Part shown: in pieces, positions 48,718-55,444 of the stretch
Position numbering within the stretch: the first letter of the stretch is position 1
How the letters are laid out: every line of letters begins with the position of its first letter
Source of the DNA: Bradyrhizobiaceae bacterium PARB1
GTDB taxonomy: Bacteria > Pseudomonadota > Alphaproteobacteria > Rhizobiales > Xanthobacteraceae
Length of the DNA stretch: 64,000 nt
NCBI GenBank assembly: GCA_002256345.1
Contig: NKIY01000003.1
Span: forward strand, 62,001-126,000
Reading direction: 5' to 3'
Notes under the pieces: generated by a model
Told to the model about the DNA's origin: nothing
The model's database searches: none
Seen by the model: the letters and a program-made list of their open reading frames with translations, nothing else
Program-made: the position numbers and the translations under genes

Positions 48718-49926
48718 ATGCGCGGCACCTGTTTGTCCGTGATCTCGTCGCTCGCCCTTACCCTCTTTGCCTCTGCCGCCTCCGCGCAAATCTCCGACGA
48801 CGTCGTCAAGATCGGCGTACTCACCGATATGAACGGGCCGGCGGCGACGCCGTCAGGCCAGGGGTCTGTCACCGCCGCGCAGATGGCCGTGGAGGACTTC
48901 GGCGGCAGTGTGCTGGGCAAGCCGATCAGCGTGATCGTCGGCGACCATCAGCTCAAGCCAGATGTCGGCGCTTCGCTGGCGCGGCGCTGGTACGATGTCG
49001 ATCAGGTCGACATCATCGTCGATGTGCCGGTTTCTGCCGTTGGCCTGGCCGTGCAGAACGTCGCCAACGACCGCAAACGTCTTTTCATTACCCATTCCAC
49101 CGGCGCCGCGGATTTCCATGGCAAGTTCTGTTCGCCCTACACGATGCAATGGGTATTCGACACCCGCGCCTTGGCCGTCGGCACCGCACAGGAAGTGGTG
49201 AAACGCGGCGGTGATACATGGTTCTTCATCACCGACGATTTTGCCTTCGGCCATGCGCTGGAGCGCGATGCGGCGGCGGTCGTGACGAAGACCGGCGGCA
49301 AGGTGCTCGGCTCCGTGCGCCCGCCCTTCGGCGCATCCGATCTCTCCTCCTTCGTGCTGCAGGCGCAGGCCTCGAAGGCGAAGATCATCGGCATCGCCGG
49401 CGGGCCGCCGAACAACATCAACGAAATCAAGACCGCCGGCGAATTCGGCGTGTTCAAAGGCGGCCAGCAGATGGCCGCATTGCTGGCGCTGATCACCGAC
49501 ATCGACTCGCTCGGCCTTCCCACCGCGCAGGGCCTGCTGCTGACGACATCCTTCTATTGGGACATGGATGACAAGACCCGCGCCTGGTCGAAGCGCTTCT
49601 TCGACAAGATGAAGCGCATGCCGACCATGTGGCAGGCCGGCGTCTACTCATCCACCATGGTCTATCTCAACGCTATCAAGGAAGCCGGCACCGACGATCC
49701 CCTGAAGGTGGCCGCCAAGATGCGCGAGAAGCCGATCGAGGACTTCTTCGCCCGCAACGGCAAGCTGCGCGAGGACGGGTTGATGGTGCACGACCTGATG
49801 CTGGTGCAGGTCAAGTCGCCGGAAGAGTCGAAATATCCGTGGGACTATTACAAAATCCTCGCCAGGATTTCCGGCGAGGATGCATTCGGGCCACCGGATA
49901 CAGCCTGCGGGCTTGTGAAGAAGTAA
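48718..49926 (+). CDS. ABC transporter substrate-binding protein, branched-chain amino acid type
   Basis: Periplasmic type-I binding protein (Peripla_BP_6/LivK family, 402 residues). Signal peptide MRGTCLSVISSLALTLFASA ending ASAQ, then VKIGVLTDMNGPAATPSGQGS, KPDVGASLARRWYDVDQVDIIVDVP and the typical bilobed pattern. ATG at 48718 follows GGGAGG. No permease or ATPase genes lie beside it, so it is an orphan; such proteins in rhizobia often bind aromatic or other organic acids rather than amino acids. Confidence 0.92.
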   Translation: MRGTCLSVISSLALTLFASAASAQISDDVVKIGVLTDMNGPAATPSGQGSVTAAQMAVEDFGGSVLGKPISVIVGDHQLKPDVGASLARRWYDVDQVDIIVDVPVSAVGLAVQNVANDRKRLFITHSTGAADFHGKFCSPYTMQWVFDTRALAVGTAQEVVKRGGDTWFFITDDFAFGHALERDAAAVVTKTGGKVLGSVRPPFGASDLSSFVLQAQASKAKIIGIAGGPPNNINEIKTAGEFGVFKGGQQMAALLALITDIDSLGLPTAQGLLLTTSFYWDMDDKTRAWSKRFFDKMKRMPTMWQAGVYSSTMVYLNAIKEAGTDDPLKVAAKMREKPIEDFFARNGKLREDGLMVHDLMLVQVKSPEESKYPWDYYKILARISGEDAFGPPDTACGLVKK

Positions 49927-49938
49927 GCGCGGCCACTT

Positions 49939-49964
49939 GTCGTCCCGGCAAAAGCCGGGACGAC
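49939..49964. terminator. Bidirectional hairpin between convergent genes
   Basis: GTCGTCCCGGC (49939-49949) and GCCGGGACGAC (49954-49964) form a perfect 11-base stem with loop AAAA between two convergent binding-protein genes. The sequence is also a common dispersed repeat type, so it may be a recruited repeat. Confidence 0.7.
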
Positions 49965-49972
49965 ACCGAGCC

Positions 49973-50956
49973 TTACTTCACCACCCCGATCTCCCGAAAA
50001 TACGTCAGCACGCCGGGATGGATCATCGACAGCTCCGGCGCCGCCGCGACGGTGTTGCTCGCCGTCGTCTCCTTCGCCTGAGCAAGCTTCGCACCGAGCG
50101 AAGCCTCCGCGCCATGCAGCGTCTTCGCCAGCCGATAGGCGACGTCATCCGGCAGCGTTTCGCGCGTCAGGACGTAGCTCCATGAGCCCACCGATGCGAT
50201 CGGCGCCGGCTGGTTCGGATAGCTGTTCGCGCCGATCAGAAGCGGCTTGAGGAAACTGTGCTTGCTTCTGATATGCGCGATCTCGGCCGCGTCTGGCGCG
50301 ATGAAGCGCGCGCCGCCGGGGCTCTCGCTCATCGTCTTGAAACCCGGCCAGCCGATGCCCGCGCCCCACAGCGCGGCCACGCGGCCGTCCAGGACCATCG
50401 CCGGGCCATCACCGGCGCGATCGAGATAGACGGCCTGGAAATCCTTGTCCTGATCAAGCCCGAGCCCGTCCAGAACATAGCGCGAGAGGAAGACGAGGCC
50501 GGAGCCCTTGGCGCCGAAAGCCACCGGCTTGCCGACGAGATCGCGAATCGTCCTGTACGGGCTATCGGCGCGCACCACAAACATGCCGGGATTGGAATAC
50601 AGTGCCGTCAGGATCTTCAGCCGGGTTGGTGGACGCTTGATGCCCTTGAAGGCCTCATAGGCCGGCTCGCCCGCCACCAGCGCCAGATCGAGCTTGCCGT
50701 CTTCCAGCAGCGGAATGTTCTCGGTCGACCCCTTGGTGTTCTGCGTGCGCAATTGCAGCCCGGGATCGGCCGCATTCATCACCTCGGCAAAGGCATCGCC
50801 ATAGAGCGGGAAACCGCCGCCCGGCGTCGCGGTGCCGAGGCTGAGCGTGACGGCACTTCCCGTGATTGGCATCGGCGCAGCTCCTTGTTGCGCCGAGGCG
50901 GCGCCGCAGAAGAGCAACGCGGCAGCGAGCGTCATGGCTTTCATGGCGCCCATCAT
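49973..50956 (-). CDS. TAXI-family TRAP transporter solute-binding protein
   Basis: 327-residue periplasmic protein of the TRAP-associated extracytoplasmic immunogenic (TAXI) family. A signal peptide ends in CGAASAQ; then VTLSLGTATPGGGFPLYGDAF, a glutamate-binding-like bilobed fold with LKILTALYSNPGMFVVRADSPY and VGKPVAFGAKGSG. No TRAP membrane subunit (DctQM/fused) is present nearby. Its stop is convergent with the ABC binding protein gene. A DUF1328 gene precedes it by 3 bases on the same strand. Confidence 0.88.
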   Translation of the reverse strand: MMGAMKAMTLAAALLFCGAASAQQGAAPMPITGSAVTLSLGTATPGGGFPLYGDAFAEVMNAADPGLQLRTQNTKGSTENIPLLEDGKLDLALVAGEPAYEAFKGIKRPPTRLKILTALYSNPGMFVVRADSPYRTIRDLVGKPVAFGAKGSGLVFLSRYVLDGLGLDQDKDFQAVYLDRAGDGPAMVLDGRVAALWGAGIGWPGFKTMSESPGGARFIAPDAAEIAHIRSKHSFLKPLLIGANSYPNQPAPIASVGSWSYVLTRETLPDDVAYRLAKTLHGAEASLGAKLAQAKETTASNTVAAAPELSMIHPGVLTYFREIGVVK

Positions 50957-50959
50957 ACG

Positions 50960-51172
50960 TCAAACGCTCGCCGCCACCAGCGCCGGCAGCATGCCCGAAT
51001 GATTGACCGCGCCAGCCACCAGATAGGCAAATCCGAGCAGCACCAGGAAGCCGAGGAAGAACAGGCCAAACAGGATCAGCGCGACCTTTTTGGCCAAGGC
51101 GGAAATATTGGTGAAGCCGAAGCCACCGGCGATCAGCGATATCACGAGAAAAATGATGGCCCAGCGCAGCAT
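50960..51172 (-). CDS. DUF1328 family small membrane protein
   Basis: 70 residues, MLRWAIIFLVISLIAGGFGF then NISALAKKVALILFGLFFLGFLVLLGFAYLVAGA: two hydrophobic helices with short loops, the DUF1328 (YtjA-like) pattern. The ATG at 51172 is the conserved start. Inner-membrane location is expected. Function unknown; it is placed just upstream of the TAXI binding-protein gene and may share its transcript. Confidence 0.85.
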   Translation of the reverse strand: MLRWAIIFLVISLIAGGFGFTNISALAKKVALILFGLFFLGFLVLLGFAYLVAGAVNHSGMLPALVAASV

Positions 51173-51317
51173 CCCTGCCTCCCCGCTCTGAAAAAGAGGA
51201 CGAAAACGTCCTCGGCTGGTCAAAGTTCCGCAGCACCCCGCCCCGCCATTGAACGGCAGCGGCGAGCCATATAAGGAAAGCAGGCACCGCCGTCCCCGCC
51301 CACCGCCGGACGCCGGC

Positions 51318-51393
51318 GGGCCTGTAGCTCAATGGTTAGAGCCGACCGCTCATAACGGTCTGGTTGCAGGTTCGAGTCCTGCCGGGCCCACCA
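51318..51393 (+). tRNA. tRNA with CAT anticodon, probably tRNA-Ile2 (lysidine)
   Basis: A full cloverleaf of 76 bases including CCA can be folded: acceptor GGGCCTG/CGGGCCC (one T-G pair), D-arm GCTC...GAGC, anticodon stem GACCG/CGGTC with loop CTCATAA, T-arm GCAGG/CCTGC. The anticodon is CAT. C4-G69 and C5-G68, which favour the TilS lysidine synthetase in E. coli, are both present, so isoleucine is more likely than elongator methionine. It lacks the initiator feature of three G-C pairs below the anticodon loop. Confidence 0.85.
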
Positions 51394-51480
51394 ATGATTT
51401 CAATGGCTGTGAGAAGTCCATTGCCGACTAGACTTTACCGCGCCGCGGACTACCCTGCTCGTCAAAGTAGGGGGGCGCAA

Positions 51481-51834
51481 ATGAGAATAGGAGCCTTGCT
51501 AGCGACGACTTTGCTACTAGGTAGCTTGTCGATTTCATACGCGGGGTCGATCAACAAAGATGACCCATGGGATCGCAATCATCTCGAATCGCTGCCAGCT
51601 GAGCTCCGCGAATATATCGCAACGATTTGCCAAGGTCCGCCCCGAGCTCAGCATGACTTTGCGACTTACAATCCTCAAGAACGCCGCTGGCGCATCAACA
51701 TTGAATATCTAAGGTGCGAAGGCCTCGCTCGCTCAGGATTCCGGCGAGGTCGCGAATGCCTCAATGTCGACTTTGTCAAAGTCGGCGGCTCTTATCGGAT
51801 AGCTCGGAAAGACTACGCGGAATGCGGCTACTAG
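51481..51834 (+). CDS. Small secreted protein of unknown function
   Basis: 117 residues with signal peptide MRIGALLATTLLLGSLSISYAG. The mature part has four Cys residues (IATICQG, YLRCEG, ECLNV, AECGY) that could form two disulfides, and a basic profile. Codon use is less GC-biased than the neighbours (CTA, TTG, AAT and AGA codons are frequent), and it directly follows a tRNA gene, which may mean recent acquisition. ATG at 51481 is preceded by a G-run ribosome-binding site. No family recognised. Confidence 0.65.
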   Translation: MRIGALLATTLLLGSLSISYAGSINKDDPWDRNHLESLPAELREYIATICQGPPRAQHDFATYNPQERRWRINIEYLRCEGLARSGFRRGRECLNVDFVKVGGSYRIARKDYAECGY

Positions 51835-51935
51835 ATCCCCCGGAGCCGCCACCGCCACGCTGATGAGTAAGGAGTGGCTTCTTCGCCGGCTGGTTCGCGT
51901 TCCCGGACCGATAAACCCGCGCGAACCGCGCACCT

Positions 51936-52121
51936 TCAAACCGCTGCCGTCAGCGGTGTGATGCTGTGACGGGTGATCAGATAACGCGATCGGATATCGC
52001 AGGTCCGGCACAGAAAGGTCCGGATCTCATGTCCGTCCCGATGCGGGTGAACGGGCTCAGCAATGAGGAACTCGCGTCGGCTGTTGCAGGTCGGGCATGG
52101 CACCAGACTATTGGTCGTCAT
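51936..52121 (-). CDS. Small zinc-ribbon-like protein
   Basis: 61 residues. Two Cys pairs, VPCPTCNSRREF and FLCRTCDIRSRY, separated by about 26 residues including HPHRDGHE, make a zinc-ribbon likely. The start at 52121 (MTTNSLVPCPTC) has AAGGG six bases upstream; a longer frame to 52214 has no good start. Function unknown; nucleic acid or protein binding is possible from the fold. Confidence 0.6.
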   Translation of the reverse strand: MTTNSLVPCPTCNSRREFLIAEPVHPHRDGHEIRTFLCRTCDIRSRYLITRHSITPLTAAV

Positions 52122-52285
52122 CGCGCGCCCTTTCGAATCGATTGCGGCCGCCTGCAATTTTCCGCCTGCGCACGACAGAAGCATCACCTGAATGGGTGAT
52201 GCAATCACTGGCATATCTGCTGCGGGTGCGCATCCGTGCAGGACATGTTAGCATCGTCGGGTCTACCGAATGATTGTGATCCCCA

Positions 52286-52750
52286 GTGACTTCGCGACAC
52301 ACTCTCCTTTCCGGCTGGATGACGCAGGCGGTGCTCGGCGGCTTTCTGATCGGCATGTTGCCGGGGGCGGCGCAGGCCGATGCGCGGCAGTTGTCGCTGA
52401 TGCCGGACCCGCGCGGCGAATTCATCCGTCTGTGCGCGCCCTTCATGGCGCCACGCTACGCACGTCCGGAAGCCGTCTGCGATTGCCTGCGCAATGCAAT
52501 GTTCGATGAAGTCGACGACCCTGAAATCCTCGACGCCCTGCTTTACGGCGTGACCGAACGGGGCGTGCCGACACTGAATCGTGCCTGGTTGCCGGCGGAA
52601 AAATGGTCGCGGATTGAAACGACCATGACAGCGATCGCCGAACCGACCATGCAATGCATGTTCGGAAGCGGCGCAGAAAGCCGCAAACCACATGATATGC
52701 CAGCCAACGGTTCTCCCGGAACACCGCCGGTACAGGACCTGACGCCGTAG
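52286..52750 (+). CDS. Secreted hypothetical protein
   Basis: 154 residues if translation begins at GTG 52286. A signal-peptide-like stretch (AVLGGFLIGMLPGAAQA) precedes a mature domain with four Cys (IRLCAPF, VCDCLRN, MQCMFG) and a Pro-rich end. A later ATG (52319) would shorten the N-region. No function recognised. The mature domain resembles small periplasmic proteins common in Bradyrhizobium relatives, which is impression only. Confidence 0.65.
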   Translation: MTSRHTLLSGWMTQAVLGGFLIGMLPGAAQADARQLSLMPDPRGEFIRLCAPFMAPRYARPEAVCDCLRNAMFDEVDDPEILDALLYGVTERGVPTLNRAWLPAEKWSRIETTMTAIAEPTMQCMFGSGAESRKPHDMPANGSPGTPPVQDLTP

Positions 52751-52812
52751 CGGAATTGCGCCAATCTCTCTAGACTTCCGGGTATTTCTTGGGGCTTTCT
52801 TGCGTCCTCACC

Positions 52813-53736
52813 ATGACCGACTTGCAGCACGACATCGACAACCGCGAGGAACGCAGAATCCTCGTTTATTCCATTATCGTCACCGCGCTCGACGCCGCGG
52901 TCGGTATCTCGGTGGGCCTTGTCATCAATTCGTCATCGATTGTGTTCGATGGCGTGTACTCGGTGATCGACGCAGCAATGACCGGCCTGTCGGTCGGCGT
53001 ATCACTGCTGCTGACGCGGGGATCGACTCGCTACTTCCAGTTCGGCTTCTGGCAGTTCGAACCGATGCTGGTGCTGCTCAACAGCGTCGTGCTGGCATTG
53101 TCCTGCGGGTATGCACTGCTCGGCGCCCTCAACGACCTTTTCAGTGTCGGCCGTGCGGTGTCGTTCGGGCCGGGCGCCGCATATGGCATCATCGCGGGAT
53201 TGCTGGCGCTGCTCATGGCTTATGTCATCGGGACACGCGCGAAGCGCCTGGATTCCGAACTGCTTCTCATGGATGCGCGCAACTGGTTTGCGTCGGGGCT
53301 CGTCAGCGTCGCGCTGGGCATCAGTTTCTGGATCGCCGGGCGGATGCATGGGACGAGTTACGATCATCTCGTGCCCTATCTCGATCCGGCCGTGCTGGCG
53401 ACACTGAGCCTGCTGCTGCTGCCATTGCCGCTGCGGGCATGCTGGCGATCGGTGAAGGATATCATCCAGGTGGCGCCGGTCGATCTCGATGAAGAGGTGC
53501 GCGAGATCGCGCGGGACATCCAGAAGCGATACGGCTTCGAGAATTTCTCCAGCTATGTCGCCAAGATGGGCCGCGCGCGCTTCGTCGATATCACCTTCCT
53601 CGCGCCGGACGATCTCGGCCCGCGCGAAGTGGATTTCTTCGACGGCATCCGGCGGGAAATTGCTGAAAGGCTTGAGGCCGTGCCGCCGAGCCACTGGCTC
53701 AATATCGAGTTCACGAGCGACGAGGCGTGGCTGTAG
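52813..53736 (+). CDS. Cation diffusion facilitator family protein with altered metal site
   Basis: 307-residue membrane protein with the CDF layout: six hydrophobic segments (about residues 15-220) and a C-terminal ferredoxin-like cytoplasmic domain (VDLDEEVREIARDIQKRYGF...FVDITFLAP). Against E. coli YiiP from memory, site-A residues Asp45/Asp49 correspond to Tyr49/Asp53 (GVYSVID) and His153/Asp157 to Asn157/Ser161 (DARNWFAS). The HxxxD and DxxxD pairs are thus mostly lost. It may move a different ion or have lost transport. ATG at 52813 chosen; no strong ribosome-binding site. Confidence 0.85.
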   Translation: MTDLQHDIDNREERRILVYSIIVTALDAAVGISVGLVINSSSIVFDGVYSVIDAAMTGLSVGVSLLLTRGSTRYFQFGFWQFEPMLVLLNSVVLALSCGYALLGALNDLFSVGRAVSFGPGAAYGIIAGLLALLMAYVIGTRAKRLDSELLLMDARNWFASGLVSVALGISFWIAGRMHGTSYDHLVPYLDPAVLATLSLLLLPLPLRACWRSVKDIIQVAPVDLDEEVREIARDIQKRYGFENFSSYVAKMGRARFVDITFLAPDDLGPREVDFFDGIRREIAERLEAVPPSHWLNIEFTSDEAWL

Positions 53737-53739
53737 CGC

Positions 53740-54987
53740 TCACTCCGCCGGGCGCAGCGTCATCATCGTGCGCTTGCGGGCGCGCAGCAGCAGCCACGTG
53801 ACGATGGCCACATTGAACAGGTTCCAGGCGATGCCGTTGACGAAGGCGGCGCGGTAGGAGCCGGTGGCATCGAAGATCACGCCGGACAGCCAGCCGCCCA
53901 GCGACATGCCGCCGATGGTGCCGAGGATGACGATGCCGACGCGGGTGGCCGCCTGCGAGGCCGGCATCGCCTCGCGGACGATGATCGCATAGGCTGGCAC
54001 GATGCCGCCCTGGAACAGGCCGAACATCGCCGAGATGATGTAGAGCGAGCTCAGGCCGTCGAAGAACAGATAGAACATCAGTGCCACGCCCTGCGCGATG
54101 GCGCCAACCAGCAGCGTGCGCAAGCCGCCGATGCGATCGGCGAGAAAGCCGGAGCCGACACGGCTGATGATGCCCAGCGCCAGCATTACCGACAGCATCT
54201 CGGCGCCGCGGGCCGCGCCATAGCCGAGATCGCTGCAATAAGCGACGATATGCACCTGCGGCATCGCCATGGCCACGCAGCAGCCGATGCCGGCAATGAA
54301 GAGGATCGCCGTCAGTGCGTTGTGGCTGAGCTGCAGATCGACTTTCGGCGGCGGCGCGTTGGCATGGCTGCGCCGTTCATTGGCCCCCATTTTCGCGCGC
54401 AGAATGGCGAGCGTGACCAGGGTCAGAACGGTCGTGACGACGGCGATGCCGATTTGCGTCGAACGCCAGCCGAAGTTCAGCATGCCCCAGCTCACCACCG
54501 GCGGCCAAAACGTGCCGCCGATATAACTGCCGGTCGCCGCCAGCGCGACGGCGATGCCGCGCTTGCGCTCGAACCAGTGCGAGGCTTCGGCCATCAGTGG
54601 CGCGAAGGTGGCGGACGAGCCGGCGCCGATGAGGAGATGCAGCAGGATGAATTGCCAGAGCGCTGACGTGGAGGCGGACAGCACATAGCCGATGGCCATG
54701 AGCACGGTGGCCAGCGCGATGCTCGCCACGATGCCGAACCGGTCCGTCAGCCGGCCGACGATCACACCGCCAATGCCGAAGCCCACCATGGTGAAGGTGA
54801 AGGCCAAAGACGCCGCGCCGCGGGTGGCGGCGAAATCGGCCTGGACGGCAGGCAGGATCACGACGACCGACCACATGCCGACGGAGCCCAGCGAGCCGAC
54901 GACGAGCGCCAAGGCAAGGCGGGTCCACGCCTGACGGCTGTCGGGCTGGAAGGCGGGCGTTTCCGGGATGGCAGTTTCTGGCGTCAC
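53740..54987 (-). CDS. MFS transporter
   Basis: About 415-residue, 12-segment major facilitator. MFS motif A-like stretches are seen in GGVIVGRLTDRFGIVAS and SRVGSGFLADRIGGLRTLL; GIAVALAATGSYIGGTFWPPVVSW and GIISRVGSG resemble the monocarboxylate/OFA-like group. The open frame runs up to 55242 but that N-part overlaps a repeat and is not transporter-like; GTG at 54987 (VTPETAIPETP) gives a normal length, although GGAAGG lies rather far upstream. Substrate unknown. It ends 3 bases from the CDF-like gene (convergent). Confidence 0.85.
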   Translation of the reverse strand: MTPETAIPETPAFQPDSRQAWTRLALALVVGSLGSVGMWSVVVILPAVQADFAATRGAASLAFTFTMVGFGIGGVIVGRLTDRFGIVASIALATVLMAIGYVLSASTSALWQFILLHLLIGAGSSATFAPLMAEASHWFERKRGIAVALAATGSYIGGTFWPPVVSWGMLNFGWRSTQIGIAVVTTVLTLVTLAILRAKMGANERRSHANAPPPKVDLQLSHNALTAILFIAGIGCCVAMAMPQVHIVAYCSDLGYGAARGAEMLSVMLALGIISRVGSGFLADRIGGLRTLLVGAIAQGVALMFYLFFDGLSSLYIISAMFGLFQGGIVPAYAIIVREAMPASQAATRVGIVILGTIGGMSLGGWLSGVIFDATGSYRAAFVNGIAWNLFNVAIVTWLLLRARKRTMMTLRPAE

Positions 54988-55177
54988 ATCGGCAACTTGT
55001 ATGGGGAGTTCCTTCCGGGTCAAGCCGATCTGCCGAAGGATTAGGCATGCGGAAGTGGGGGAGCGGAGAAGGAGTTTTCGCTCGTTGCCCAGAGCCTGCC
55101 GCAGTGTCCCCTCCACCGCTCGCGGGGGGAAGGTCAGGGAAAGGGTGCTTCCGCAAACGCCGACGGTCACGTGGGGC

Positions 55178-55203
55178 TCCCTCTCGCGCAAGCGGGAGAG
55201 GGA
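55178..55203. repeat. Small intergenic hairpin repeat
   Basis: TCCCTCTC (55178-55185) and GAGAGGGA (55196-55203) flank a 10-base loop GCGCAAGCGG. This motif, with the C/G-rich stretch before it (from about 55100), is a typical dispersed intergenic palindrome. It lies upstream of both the MFS gene and flhA. Confidence 0.5.
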
Positions 55204-55254
55204 CACATCCGTCTGCGCTAAACCCTGCGTCACGCTGCCCAAACTGCCCTCCGG

Positions 55255-55283
55255 TTAACCGAAATTAACCCTTTGCTAACCAT
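55255..55283. promoter_or_regulatory. Candidate CtrA-binding region upstream of flhA
   Basis: Three in-line copies of TTAACC-like sequence: TTAACC (55255-55260), TTAACC (55265-55270), CTAACCAT (55276-55283). The second and third form TTAA-N7-CTAA (55265-55279), one base from the CtrA consensus TTAA-N7-TTAA; the first two are TTAA-N6-TTAA. The site is about 165 bases before the flhA start. Confidence 0.5.
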
Positions 55284-55444
55284 ACACACGGCAAAAATTG
55301 CCGAGTGATATCGCGTCTCGTCAGCCGATCGGGGGAATGCCCGTGGATGCCAGTGCGGTGCCTCACTTGCGGATCGGTGGCCCTCCGGCCGCCAGGCCAT
55401 CATTCGGCGCGCACGATCGGCATGCGCGCGGGGAAGCTGTGACG

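Noticed and set aside
51318-51393. Initiator tRNA-fMet for the CAT tRNA
   Set aside because: The first base pair G1-C72 and the anticodon stem lack initiator features; C4-G69 and C5-G68 fit tRNA-Ile2.
54988-55242. N-terminal extension of the MFS transporter
   Set aside because: Overlaps an intergenic repeat and lacks transporter similarity.
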